Positions 44,224 through 52,769 of a DNA stretch of 55,016 nucleotides are shown one piece after another. How positions within the stretch are numbered: position 1 is the first letter of the stretch; the number at the start of each line of letters is the position of its first letter. The stretch lies in contig NZ_QKRB01000063.1 of assembly GCF_003233845.1 (NCBI RefSeq), positions 1-55,016 of the forward strand, given 5' to 3'. Below the pieces are notes generated by a model. That model did no database searches and was not told where the DNA came from. It was given only the letters and a program-made list of their open reading frames with translations. Position numbers and translations under genes: made by a program. This stretch comes from Paenibacillus sambharensis. Lineage in GTDB: Bacteria; Bacillota; Bacilli; Paenibacillales; Paenibacillaceae.

Positions 44224-44610
44224 ATGCAGCCTATCTACCCGCTTACTGAAGAGAGAATCCGCGGTTTCTGCGGCAATCTCGTCTGTGTTGTCATGCAGGA
44301 TGGCACCAGGCATGTCGGCGTTCTCAGCACCTGCGGGGGCGGGAAGCTGACGCTAAATGGCGATGCCGCTCCTGTAACTCGGGGCCAATCGGCAGGAACC
44401 CTGAAGAAAAGCTCCAGGCTCAGCGGCCAAGGAACCCGCAAGGCCAGGAAGAAGAAGCGCAGCGGCAAGAAGTCCGGTTCCGCACAGACGCTTGCCTATC
44501 CTTACGGCTATGGCTATAGCGGTTACGGCTACCCCGGCGCCTACCCCTATGGTGCCGGTGCTGTCACGCTGGACCTCGCGCTGATCGCCCTGCTGCTGCT
44601 CGTTCTGTAG
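44224..44610 (+). CDS. Basic and Gly/Tyr-rich small protein
   Basis: 128 residues from the ATG at 44224 behind GGAGGTG. Residues 10-45 (NLVCVVMQDGTRHVGVLSTC, then GGGKLTLNGD) look like a small Sm-like or SH3-like beta fold. A polybasic stretch RKARKKKRSGKKSG follows, then a Gly/Tyr/Pro-rich repeat YGYGYSGYGYPGAYPYG and a hydrophobic C terminus LALIALLLLVL. Similar layouts occur in Bacillus spore coat proteins. No family is firmly recognised. Confidence 0.6.
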   Translation: MQPIYPLTEERIRGFCGNLVCVVMQDGTRHVGVLSTCGGGKLTLNGDAAPVTRGQSAGTLKKSSRLSGQGTRKARKKKRSGKKSGSAQTLAYPYGYGYSGYGYPGAYPYGAGAVTLDLALIALLLLVL

Positions 44611-44929
44611 CAGACCGGGCAGCGCAGTGACCCGGTCATCGGTCACCCGGCCGCTGCGGCCGGGCATACATATCTGCCAGTCGGCATTGTCTGACGCAGC
44701 GAGACCGTGATTGACCACAGCCGAACCGAACGAAGCTCCCAGCGTGCGGTTCTCGGCTTCACATGACGGTGGTCAGCCACAACAGTAGAGGCCGCTTGGC
44801 ACGGCCTGTTTTCCCTGGATCAGCCTGTCGCCCGCTTAAGGCTATATACGCGAACTTCATTTACATGACCGGCATGTCGATATACAGTTTAGGTTAAGTA
44901 CTGGAATATAGACTCCCGGAGGTGAACAC
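44611..44929. other. Structured intergenic region, possible non-coding RNA
   Basis: This stretch has several hairpins in series on the plus strand: GACCGGG/CCCGGTC (44612-44636), CCCGGCCGC/GGCCGGG (44646-44664), a long irregular stem with GACCAC/GTGGTC and AGCCGA/TCGGCT arms (about 44713-44776), and a terminator-like GGCCG/CGGCC stem followed by TGTTTT (44781-44812). No credible frame is present. The first two may end the previous gene. Confidence 0.4.
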
Positions 44930-46192
44930 GTGATGAACATTCCACCCTTGCAGAGAGGCATTCACCCGCTTGGCACGTTCGATCCCATTCAGCCGGATTC
45001 CCCTCATGCAGGCAATCCGTACCGGAACCGGGACAAGCATACGCCGAGCCAGCCGGCCAGCAAGAATGCTCCCTGGTCGAGACAAGCCAGGCAGGCTGCT
45101 ACAGGAGCAGCCACATGGCTGCAGGCTGCCATGGATGCCGAGGCCGCATTCCGGCTTGTAACCTCCCCGGCCACTTCGGCATGGGAGCAGCCGGTTGTTC
45201 AGACAAGCGACCCTGATTCGGTTACAGGAAGCGCCTTGGCTGATGCCGCCACCCGGCTTGTATTCGTTCAGGCCGAGCAGCTGGCTGTGGGCCAGATGAA
45301 CAAAGGCTATACCCTGCCCAGGGACGGCAGTTCCATTGTTGAGCCCGGGCTGCATACCCTGCTTCTGACTGCCGGAGGGCAGTCCATCGAAGCCTCCGTC
45401 ATGATCGCACCGGCCGATACCAACGCGCATGCGCTGGCCAAGATCCGCAGCGTCATACTGTCCGCCGGCATTGGGCTGACCGCCGAAGTGGAAGCGGACA
45501 AAGATGAACGCACGGTCCGGCTGGAGGTCACCGGTACGCTTACGGGAAGCGGTGAAAGCTTCTCCATTACTGACCACACCGGCAGTGCAGCCGCCTCAAG
45601 CGGCATACAGACCATTGCCAGAGAAGCCGGAGACGCCCGCTTCCGGATAGACGGCGGTCCGCCGGCCGATGCTCCTTCCAATACAGTAAGCCTATATGCC
45701 GGGACCGTGAAGCTGACCTTCCATAAGATCACCGAGCACCCCGTTAAGGTCGAGATCGGGCCGGATTTGAAGGCGGTAGCCGGGCAGCTGGAGGAGGCTG
45801 TTCTGAGACTTGCGGCACTCGCTGGCGTATTTGACCGCTTTGCCGGCTACCTGCATGACAGCCTGCCGGGCAGGCTTGAAGCAGCCGTCTTCACCGGTGA
45901 GGCCGCTCAGCTCGGCATCTCGAAGAACGAGAACGGCCATGCTCTGCTGAATACCAGCCTGCTGATCGAGCTGGCCGAAGTCTCACCAGAGCTTGTCAGA
46001 TTTCAGATGCGGGATGAGACCGGCTGGGCGGAGAACGTCCACCGGCTGCTGCAGCAGTTCCGCGAGCTGCCTGTCGTGGAGCTGCTTGATCCCAATGCCC
46101 CGGCACTATCCGGCTACACGCTCTACAGGCCGGGACGGGAAGTGCACTGGCAGCTACCGACCTATGGCCTGGTCGTCAATGATCTGTCCTAA
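44930..46192 (+). CDS. Orphan FliD-like protein
   Basis: 420 residues; GTG at 44930 (or ATG three bases on) behind GGAGGTGA. After a disordered start, residues 60-130 are helical; residues 140-260 have alternating strands with DTNAHALAKIRSVILSAGIG, GLTAEVEADKDERTVRLEVTG, and the block RFRIDGGPPADAPSNTVSLY followed by TVKLTFHKITEHPVKVEI. These resemble the flagellar cap protein FliD/HAP2. The usual coiled-coil ends are weak, and no flagellar genes adjoin. It may be a cap-like surface protein. Domain call is tentative. Confidence 0.5.
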   Translation: MMNIPPLQRGIHPLGTFDPIQPDSPHAGNPYRNRDKHTPSQPASKNAPWSRQARQAATGAATWLQAAMDAEAAFRLVTSPATSAWEQPVVQTSDPDSVTGSALADAATRLVFVQAEQLAVGQMNKGYTLPRDGSSIVEPGLHTLLLTAGGQSIEASVMIAPADTNAHALAKIRSVILSAGIGLTAEVEADKDERTVRLEVTGTLTGSGESFSITDHTGSAAASSGIQTIAREAGDARFRIDGGPPADAPSNTVSLYAGTVKLTFHKITEHPVKVEIGPDLKAVAGQLEEAVLRLAALAGVFDRFAGYLHDSLPGRLEAAVFTGEAAQLGISKNENGHALLNTSLLIELAEVSPELVRFQMRDETGWAENVHRLLQQFRELPVVELLDPNAPALSGYTLYRPGREVHWQLPTYGLVVNDLS

Positions 46193-46259
46193 CCAGATCC
46201 TGACCGGGTCCTGACTGGAGTCAAGCTCCCGTGGAATATGAAGATCAGATGAACAAAGT

Positions 46260-46319
46260 ACAGCCTTTACAAGCACGGTGCCGGTTGGCTCTCAGGTGTC
46301 TTGTAAAGGCTGTTTGGTT
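46260..46319 (+). terminator. Terminator after the FliD-like gene
   Basis: A perfect 14-bp stem ACAGCCTTTACAAG / CTTGTAAAGGCTGT with a 26-base loop is followed by TTGGTTT, between two convergent genes. Confidence 0.75.
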
Positions 46320-46361
46320 TGGCGTATGACAGCTTCAATTCATATGGCGGCTGCAGCGTAT

Positions 46362-47759
46362 CTATTCGTGCAGCGGACCCAGCAGTAGAGCTGTCACCTC
46401 GGCGCCCGCTTCTGCACCTTCCGGGCCTGCGGGTATGCGGACAAGCGCATTAGCCTCAGGCAGGGAGGCCATCATGCTCGACTTATTGAAGGCGAGCAGT
46501 TCAGCCGTCCACAGGCCGTCCCGCTCTCCAAGAACCGCCCGTACATACCGGTCGTGCGGAGAGCCCTTGCGGACTGCTGCGCCGAGGCGGGCATTGACTG
46601 TCCGGTGCAGCGGCGAACTGCTGCCCTGCATCCGGCGGAGAGCCGGGCGAACGAACAGCTCGAAGCCGACATGACAGGCCCCAGGGTTGCCGGACAATGC
46701 CCACAGCGGCTTCCCGTTCACCATCGCTGCCGACGTAGGGCTTCCGGGCCGCATGGCTACCTTGTCAAATAACAGGCCGTGTCCTGCGCCTCTCGGGACT
46801 GCACCTTGACCCGGCAGTTCAAGCTGCGCGCCTTCCCGGACCACAGCTCCCAGCAAATCATGCGCCGCGCCCTCTGGATCTTCAGCCCCCGCACGAGTAG
46901 CGGCTGCGCCGCGCAGATTCCTCATGATGACGGCCATGACGTCATAATCGCCGACCGATACACCGCCGGTCGTAATGACTGCGTCGGCCTCATCCAGGGC
47001 GGCTTCGAGCGCGAGCGATACGGCCGCCGGGTCGTCGGCAATGTGGCCGAGCGGGATCGCTTCGCCGCCGCAGCTCTCCACCAGCGCGGCGATCATCGCG
47101 CTGTTGCTGTCGCGGATGCGGCCCGGTGCAAGCGGAGCCCCGACCGGCAGCAGCTCTGTTCCGGTCGCGAAGATGGCCACACGCGGCCGCCTGTGCACCT
47201 GCACCTCGGCATAGCCGAAGGTGCCGAGGTGCGCGATGTGGCCGGGCCCGAGCCGTGTACCGGGCCTGGCGATCACCGCGCCGCAGCGGAACTCTTCTCC
47301 GCGCGGCGCTACGTTCTGGCCCGGGACAGCGGGTGCTTTCACCAGCACCGCCTGGGCCCCGGGCTCTGCTGCTTCAGCGGTCTGCTCCAGCATGACGACC
47401 GCATCCGCTCCTGCAGGCACCGCCGCGCCGGTCATAATGCGCACGGCTGTGCCCGGCTGCACAGTCCCGGCGTAGACCTGTCCCGCCGCGACCGTGCCAG
47501 TCACACGCAGCACCGCTGGCTGCTCAGCGGTCGCCTGCGCCGTATCCGCGGCATGGACCGCATACCCGTCCATTCCCGCGCGCGCGAAGGGCGGCCAGTC
47601 CACAGTCGCTTCGCATGACTGTGCCAGATACCGGCCGCCGCAGCGCCACAGCGCAGCTGTCTCCGGAGGAAGCGGCTGTACCGCTTCCAGCACTCTCCGC
47701 TGCGCTTCGGCGACCTTCACGGCGCGGCGGTTAAACCGCGCCTCTCCCTGCAAACTCAA
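46362..47759 (-). CDS. moeA: Molybdopterin molybdenumtransferase
   Basis: 465 residues; probable TTG start near GGGAG (an alternative TTG two codons on has better spacing). MoeA N-terminal PPFARAGMDGYAV, RIMTGAAVPAGADAVV, then the MPT-binding domain FATGTELL, RIRDSNSAMIAALV, TTGGVSVGDYD and LSGNPGACHVGFELF. It inserts molybdate into adenylated molybdopterin. The sequence is much richer in Ala/Gly and GC than neighbours. mobB lies 570 bases away on the other strand; both serve molybdenum cofactor synthesis. Confidence 0.95.
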   Translation of the reverse strand: MSLQGEARFNRRAVKVAEAQRRVLEAVQPLPPETAALWRCGGRYLAQSCEATVDWPPFARAGMDGYAVHAADTAQATAEQPAVLRVTGTVAAGQVYAGTVQPGTAVRIMTGAAVPAGADAVVMLEQTAEAAEPGAQAVLVKAPAVPGQNVAPRGEEFRCGAVIARPGTRLGPGHIAHLGTFGYAEVQVHRRPRVAIFATGTELLPVGAPLAPGRIRDSNSAMIAALVESCGGEAIPLGHIADDPAAVSLALEAALDEADAVITTGGVSVGDYDVMAVIMRNLRGAAATRAGAEDPEGAAHDLLGAVVREGAQLELPGQGAVPRGAGHGLLFDKVAMRPGSPTSAAMVNGKPLWALSGNPGACHVGFELFVRPALRRMQGSSSPLHRTVNARLGAAVRKGSPHDRYVRAVLGERDGLWTAELLAFNKSSMMASLPEANALVRIPAGPEGAEAGAEVTALLLGPLHE

Positions 47760-47857
47760 GATCTCCCTGCCTCCTTCGGCTTCCCGGCAGGGAACCCCCT
47801 GCCCGTTCCCTTGCCGCTCACGGGCAGAATCCGCTACAATTACGCAGAGGTGAACGA

Positions 47858-48043
47858 ATGAAGAAGCCTGCCAATTGGACTATTGTTATGATTGTACTGT
47901 CCATTGCCGCTGTCATGGCCGGACAAGCCTTAACCAACCTGATTCCTAACGCATCGCCCATTGGGTGGAGCATTGGGTTGCTGCTGCTGATGGGCGGAGC
48001 CTTTGCCGCTTCCTCAACGTTCCGGAACGATGAAGATGAATAG
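47858..48043 (+). CDS. Small two-segment membrane protein
   Basis: 61 residues behind GAGGTGAACGA. Two membrane segments (about residues 8-28 and 36-52) and an acidic tail RNDEDE. Divergent from moeA with the promoters sharing about 98 bases. Family not recognised. Confidence 0.7.
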   Translation: MKKPANWTIVMIVLSIAAVMAGQALTNLIPNASPIGWSIGLLLLMGGAFAASSTFRNDEDE

Positions 48044-48324
48044 CCGCCTGATTCTGCATGCAGCCTATCCCGCTTCCTGTCTATCTATCAGTTTAGCAGA
48101 AAGCAGCAGTTCATGAAATGACCAGCAGGCTAAGCAGCCCTTCAGCCCATTGCCTTCTGTCTGATATGCCCTGCTTCCACCCGCCGCCTCCATCAAAAAT
48201 AAAAACCGGCCCGCCAACCCGCGAACCGGTCACATCTATGTATTAGTCAAAACTTAGTCAAAGCTTATATAAAAGTAATGCCCTGCCCTGATAACACTCA
48301 GCCAGTATATTGGAGGAACTGCCT

Positions 48325-48840
48325 ATGCCTCAACCTGCTCTCCATCCGCCCGTCATTCAGATTGTCGGCTACAAGAACAGCGGCAAAACCACTCTGCTCT
48401 GCAGGCTCGTAGAGCGTCTTAAGGCTGACAGGCTTACTGTCGGCACGGTCAAGCACGACGCGCATGATTTTACCATGGATCAACCCGGTACCGATACGTG
48501 GCAGCATCAGCAGGCTGGTGCCGATCTGACCGCTATCTCGTCCTCCCGAAGAACTGCCTGGCTCATGAACCGGCCCGCAGAGCTTCAGGAGCTGCTTGCT
48601 GGCATGCATGGGGTTGATCTGGTGCTCGCCGAAGGCTTTAAAACAGCTCCCTACCCCAAGCTCATCCTGCTCCGCCAGGAGTCCGACCTAGAGCTTCTCC
48701 AGCTGGCGAATGTCACTGCCGCCGTACAGTGGCCTTCTTTTTCCGCTGAACGAATCCCGGCAAGTCCCGGCCTTCCTGTCTTCCCTATAGATGGCATTGA
48801 GCCGCTGTACCGCCTTGTTCGCACCCTCGCAGGCATCTAA
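48325..48840 (+). CDS. mobB: Molybdopterin-guanine dinucleotide biosynthesis protein B
   Basis: 171 residues from the ATG at 48325, eight bases behind GGAGG. P-loop IVGYKNSGKTTLL (about residues 12-24), TVGTVKHDAHDF, and VDLVLAEGFKTAPYPK are family hallmarks. MobB binds GTP and helps MobA form the guanine dinucleotide cofactor. The length fits. It converges with liaR, only 13 bases between the stops. Confidence 0.9.
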   Translation: MPQPALHPPVIQIVGYKNSGKTTLLCRLVERLKADRLTVGTVKHDAHDFTMDQPGTDTWQHQQAGADLTAISSSRRTAWLMNRPAELQELLAGMHGVDLVLAEGFKTAPYPKLILLRQESDLELLQLANVTAAVQWPSFSAERIPASPGLPVFPIDGIEPLYRLVRTLAGI

Positions 48841-48853
48841 CCTGTACGGTGAC

Positions 48854-49507
48854 TTACTCCTCGGCTATTCCATGCTTATGAGCATAAATGGCCGCCTGCG
48901 TCCGGTCATCGACCTCCAGCTTCGCCAGAATATTTGTGATATGATATTTCACCGTCTTGATGCCGATGAAGAGATCGTCAGCGATTTCCTGATTCGGCTT
49001 GCCCTTAGCCAGCAGCTGCAGCACTTCCATCTCCCGTTCGGTCAGGTCTTCATGCAGCGGCTTCTGCTCCGGCTTCTTCGGCTCGCGGAAGCGGCTCATC
49101 ATTTTGACCGCTACCTGCTGCTCCAGTACCGATTGTCCGCGGGCAGCCGCACGGATGGCATCAGCAATTTCGTTCGCTCGGGAGGTTTTGAGGAGATAAG
49201 AGAACGCACCCGCCTCGAGCACCGGATACATTTTACTGTCGTCTATGAAGCTTGTGAGCACAATAACGCGGCATTCCGGATAGAGCTCCAGCAGCTTGCG
49301 GGTCGTCTCCACGCCGTCCATGCCCTCCATAACCAGATCCATCAGCACGACATCGGGCTTGTAAGCCTGAGCAAGACGAATGCCATCCTGTCCGTTGCTC
49401 GCCTCGCCGACCACCTCAATGCCTTCCTCTGTATCAAGCACAGCGGCCAGACCAATCCGTACCATCTCATGATCATCAACAAGCAGCACCTTAATAGGCT
49501 CTTCCAT
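48854..49507 (-). CDS. liaR: LiaR/VraR-like response regulator
   Basis: 217 residues from the ATG at 49507, one base after the kinase stop. Receiver: DD pair in VLLVDDHEM, phospho-Asp in VVLMDLVMEGMDG (about 55), Lys in YLLKTSRANEIADAI. LuxR-type helix-turn-helix in LTEREMEVLQLLAKGKPNQE and GIKTVKYHITNILAKL. These blocks are characteristic of LiaR/VraR regulators of cell-envelope stress in Firmicutes. The likely target is the psp operon upstream. Confidence 0.9.
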   Translation of the reverse strand: MEEPIKVLLVDDHEMVRIGLAAVLDTEEGIEVVGEASNGQDGIRLAQAYKPDVVLMDLVMEGMDGVETTRKLLELYPECRVIVLTSFIDDSKMYPVLEAGAFSYLLKTSRANEIADAIRAAARGQSVLEQQVAVKMMSRFREPKKPEQKPLHEDLTEREMEVLQLLAKGKPNQEIADDLFIGIKTVKYHITNILAKLEVDDRTQAAIYAHKHGIAEE

Positions 49508-49508
49508 C

Positions 49509-50567
49509 CTACACACCTTCTCCTCTTTCGCTCAAAATAACCGGCACCCAGACCTCGATGCTCGTGCCTTCACCCGGAGCCGACACAATCTGGAACGATC
49601 CGCCCATTTCCGTTACACGCTCTTCCATCGTCAAGAGCCCGTATGACGTCTGCTTCTTCTCCTCCAGGTCAAAACCGACTCCATCATCGCGCAGCGTCAG
49701 CCTCACCTGATGGCCGTAAACATGCAGCCCAATCTCCATCTTCTCGGCCTTCGCATGACGCAGCGTATTCGACAGCGCCTCTTGCACGATCCGGAACAGA
49801 TGGTCTTCCACCTGCGGCATCATAACGACCGATTCATCCATATCTAGTGAGATGGCCATCGGTACCTTCTGCTTTAATTCTTCCAGCAGCGCTTCCAGCG
49901 CCTGCGGCAGATTCTTGCCCTCCAGATGGACCGGACGCAGGTGAAGCAGCAGCGCACGCATTTCGGACTGGGCGACCGAGGCCATTTCCTCGATAAGCTC
50001 AACCTGGCGCTTGGCACGTTCAAAATCCTTATCCAGCGTCCGCTTCACCGCAGTTGCTGTCATGGATATGGCGAACAGCTGCTGACTTACCGCGTCATGC
50101 AGCTCGCGGGCAAGCCGCTGACGTTCCTCAATGACAGCGGAGAACTTCACTTTCTCCGTTCTGACCTTCTCCTCCAGTGTTTCTTCTTCATCCTGCCCAG
50201 TATCATCCCGGTCCGTAATCGTGACGGAGCGCCGCTTCCACCGCTGCTGCTCGGCCAGACGCAGCAAGGTTTCCTTCAGCTTCAGGTTCTGCAGATAGCC
50301 GTATATAGCAGCCGCGACAAGCCCCAGACCAATAACCGATAAGACGATCGCCGCCGCTTTACCCTGCAGGAAAAAAATCTGAACAACGCCCATTCCCTGC
50401 AGCACTAATACAAGCAGCCCCGTAATAATAAGCAGCCAGATCATCGTCTCTGCTATGTTCGGCTTCATCGATTTAGTCGGCTTCATGGGCGGCTTAACGG
50501 GCTTCGGATGTTCCATTGGCGCGGGTGGCGCTGACGGTGAATGAATCTCTGTCTGTCCGTCGGCCAT
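49509..50567 (-). CDS. liaS: LiaS/VraS-like sensor histidine kinase
   Basis: 352 residues from the ATG at 50567 behind GGGGG. A Pro/Lys-rich cytoplasmic N-terminal extension (about residues 1-42, PKPVKPPMKPTKSMKP) precedes two membrane segments (43-64, 70-92) with a very short loop, as in intramembrane-sensing kinases. H-box RELHDAVSQQLFAISMTAT, N-box EALSNTLRHAKAEKMEI, G-box DDGVGFDLEEKKQTSYGLLT. The N-terminal extension is unusual for LiaS. It would phosphorylate the adjacent LiaR. Confidence 0.9.
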   Translation of the reverse strand: MADGQTEIHSPSAPPAPMEHPKPVKPPMKPTKSMKPNIAETMIWLLIITGLLVLVLQGMGVVQIFFLQGKAAAIVLSVIGLGLVAAAIYGYLQNLKLKETLLRLAEQQRWKRRSVTITDRDDTGQDEEETLEEKVRTEKVKFSAVIEERQRLARELHDAVSQQLFAISMTATAVKRTLDKDFERAKRQVELIEEMASVAQSEMRALLLHLRPVHLEGKNLPQALEALLEELKQKVPMAISLDMDESVVMMPQVEDHLFRIVQEALSNTLRHAKAEKMEIGLHVYGHQVRLTLRDDGVGFDLEEKKQTSYGLLTMEERVTEMGGSFQIVSAPGEGTSIEVWVPVILSERGEGV

Positions 50568-50849
50568 CTCTTGATCCCCCTTCATGAGGCTGCAAGCAGC
50601 CATCTCTATGTGTACTTCAGCCATCTATGCGGCTGAAGCTCACACGGATGGCGATTTGTATTATGTATGGGCAGCATGACTGCTGATTATCCTATATAAC
50701 GAACCTGGACAACCCAAAGTTTCAAACCATATATTGACTTCCTGCACGGCCTGGCTGACATGAGACAGCCGCGGCTGCCGGTAAGGCACACCGCGGCATG
50801 TTCTCCGCCTATTCCCCACATCTATACGCCAGGGTACACCGTGCAAGGA
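50568..50849. other. Gap between pspA and the liaS gene
   Basis: 282 bases. On the minus strand GCCGCGG...CCGCGGC arms make a hairpin (about 50768-50795) without a T-run; it may limit read-through from the psp genes. The remaining AT-rich part (50650-50745) could hold a separate promoter for liaSR. No credible gene. Confidence 0.4.
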
Positions 50850-51557
50850 TTATTCTTGATCAGTTGTTTTATTTAGCGACGGACCACCCAGCTTGCTCTT
50901 AAGCGCTTGAAGCTGCTCTTCGACCTTCATCTGCTTCTCCGCATCTGCAGCACTGTACAGAGGTGTTGAGGAGCTTCTCAGCATGCCGGGAACACGGAGC
51001 ACATCTGCTTCGGCTTCCATCTGCATGATTTTCTCTTCCATCCGGTTGAAGCCTCTCGAAGCATTGCCGCTTTCGATGGAATGCGTGCTGCTGATCTGCG
51101 ACATCTGCTTCTGAGCCTTTGCCATCTGGGCACGGGCTGCCAGCTCGTTGCGCTTGTTGCGCAGCTGATAGAACTCTTCCTTCATCTCATGCAGCTGAGC
51201 CATCAGCTCATCCGCCTGTGTTTTGGCCTGTGCATGCAGATCACTGTACTCCGAAGTCTTCTGGTCGAAGAAAATTTTCTCCTCCAGCATCTTCCGTGCC
51301 AGCTCTTCATGACCGCCGCGCATAGCCTGCTCCGCCTTGCTCTCACGATCCATTGCACTGCGTGCCGCTTCTTCATAGCGCTGTCTCATGCGGCGCTCAT
51401 TGGCCATTTGCTTGGCTACCGTTACCTCAGCCTGATGAATCTCACTTTCCATATCCCGAATGTATTGGTTCAGCATAACAACCGGGTCTTCCATCTTATC
51501 CAGAAGATCGTGCATCGAAGCCTTTGTCATATCTTTCATGCGTTTAAAAATTCCCAT
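50850..51557 (-). CDS. PspA/IM30/LiaH family protein (first copy)
   Basis: 235 residues; ATG behind GGGAGAATAACACA, 4 bases after the PspC gene stop. Coiled coil over most of the length, starting [20 protein letters not shown] with the typical [18 protein letters not shown]. Members form ESCRT-III-like rings that support damaged membranes. The C terminus [13 protein letters not shown] resembles those of its two neighbours. LiaH is the Bacillus counterpart. Confidence 0.9.
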   Translation of the reverse strand: MGIFKRMKDMTKASMHDLLDKMEDPVVMLNQYIRDMESEIHQAEVTVAKQMANERRMRQRYEEAARSAMDRESKAEQAMRGGHEELARKMLEEKIFFDQKTSEYSDLHAQAKTQADELMAQLHEMKEEFYQLRNKRNELAARAQMAKAQKQMSQISSTHSIESGNASRGFNRMEEKIMQMEAEADVLRVPGMLRSSSTPLYSAADAEKQMKVEEQLQALKSKLGGPSLNKTTDQE

Positions 51558-51561
51558 TGTG

Positions 51562-52068
51562 TTATTCTCCCTTCTCGTATTTCGCGAGTTTAGCTTTCAA
51601 TTCTTCAAGTTCTCTGCGGAGTGCTTTCTTCTCCAGATCATCCATCATGGAATCAAGGTCGCCGGGACGAGGAGGCTGGCTGTGCTGACCTTGTGCACTG
51701 TTGCCCTGCCAATTGTTCCAGCCAGGGCCTTGCTGATTCGGGTTTTGGCTGTAGTAGCCGCCGCCTGGCGCCTGATAACCGCCACCGCCGCCATAGCCGC
51801 CAGCACCACCGCCGCCGTAACCAGGGCCGCCGCCATAACCGTTGTAGCCGCCCTGCCCGAAGTTGTTATACATATTCGGTTCCTTTGGCACTACGAGTGC
51901 CGCCAGGATGTAGACTAATATGAACGCTCCGCTTGTAAACACGGCCAGAACAATAGCCAGGATTCGGATGAGTGTTGCATCTACGCCCATTGCATCCGAC
52001 AGTCCGCCGCACAAGCCGAACAGCTTCTTATCCCGCGTGGACCGGTACAATTTTCTCAAGTGATTCAC
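51562..52068 (-). CDS. PspC-domain protein with Gly-rich linker and coiled-coil tail
   Basis: 168 residues; GTG start in a GTGA overlap with the upstream pspA stop. The PspC domain is [37 protein letters not shown] plus a membrane segment (about 35-62). A Gly/Tyr/Asn/Gln-rich linker (about 70-125) leads to a C-terminal helix [15 protein letters not shown]. It anchors at the membrane and may bring PspA to it through this helix, an inference from the shared motif. Confidence 0.85.
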   Translation of the reverse strand: MNHLRKLYRSTRDKKLFGLCGGLSDAMGVDATLIRILAIVLAVFTSGAFILVYILAALVVPKEPNMYNNFGQGGYNGYGGGPGYGGGGAGGYGGGGGYQAPGGGYYSQNPNQQGPGWNNWQGNSAQGQHSQPPRPGDLDSMMDDLEKKALRRELEELKAKLAKYEKGE

Positions 52069-52736
52069 CCCTCCTTCTCAAGTTTACGCTTAAGCTGCTC
52101 CAATTCCCGCTCGATTGCCGATTGAGCCGAGCTGCTTGACTGCATGCCGTAATCCTGCCCTGCCCGGCGAAGATCACGCAAGCTTCTAGCCTCATGCTCC
52201 ATATCGCTGATACGGTCATCCAGCTTGCGGAACATGCCTTCCGGCTGGCCGCCAGGGCCGCCGCCATAATAACGCTGGTTCATCCGCTGCTGAAGCCGGA
52301 GCGACTCCATACGTGCCGCATAAAACTCACGTTTATCATAGACCGATTGATACTCGCTGCGCAGCTCGCGCAGCAGATCTTCAAGCTCGCTCACATTTTG
52401 CTGGGCTTGCTCATATAGCTCTTTATATTGAGCCGCATTCTGCTCATGGCTTGCTTTTTCCTGCAGGGCAATCCGGGCAATATGCTCCTCACCGGCTTTT
52501 AACGCCGTGATTGCCTGCTGCTCTCTCTTCTCTCTCTGCTGCTCGGCCTGCAGCCACTGCATCTTCAAGTGGTTAGCGTGACCGGCATACTGCTGGTACA
52601 GCTTCTCAGCCTGGATGATCTCTTCACGGGTTGACCACAAGAACTGATCAATTAACCGGACCGGATCTTCCGCTTTCTCCAATCGCTCGTTCAATGTTGC
52701 TACTGTGATATCTCGTACGCGCCGCATTAAGCTCAT
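52065..52736 (-). CDS. PspA/IM30/LiaH family protein (second copy)
   Basis: 223 residues; ATG behind CGGAGGATATAAAG. Starts MSLMRRVRDITVATLNERLE with AEDPVRLIDQFLWSTREEI; long coiled coil; then a Gly-rich interruption YYGGGPGGQPEG near residue 160 and the C-terminal helix [13 protein letters not shown]. Paralogue of the other PspA, but with a quite different middle and end. First PspA gene of the operon, 33 bases after the LiaI-like gene. Confidence 0.9.
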   Translation of the reverse strand: MSLMRRVRDITVATLNERLEKAEDPVRLIDQFLWSTREEIIQAEKLYQQYAGHANHLKMQWLQAEQQREKREQQAITALKAGEEHIARIALQEKASHEQNAAQYKELYEQAQQNVSELEDLLRELRSEYQSVYDKREFYAARMESLRLQQRMNQRYYGGGPGGQPEGMFRKLDDRISDMEHEARSLRDLRRAGQDYGMQSSSSAQSAIERELEQLKRKLEKEG

Positions 52737-52769
52737 CTTTATATCCTCCGATTCCTTTAACGTTTGCTA

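Noticed and set aside
44845-44929. Sigma-D promoter for the FliD-like gene (GTCGATAT near 44877)
   Set aside because: The -10-like box is present, but no TAAA -35 lies 14-16 bases upstream.
46779-47618. Long plus-strand open frame (279 codons) opposite moeA
   Set aside because: It mirrors the very GC-rich moeA gene, has no ribosome binding site and reads as Arg/Pro-rich nonsense; a shadow frame.
50661-50846. Short minus-strand frame between pspA and liaS
   Set aside because: No ribosome binding site, odd composition and overlap with a hairpin; not a credible gene.
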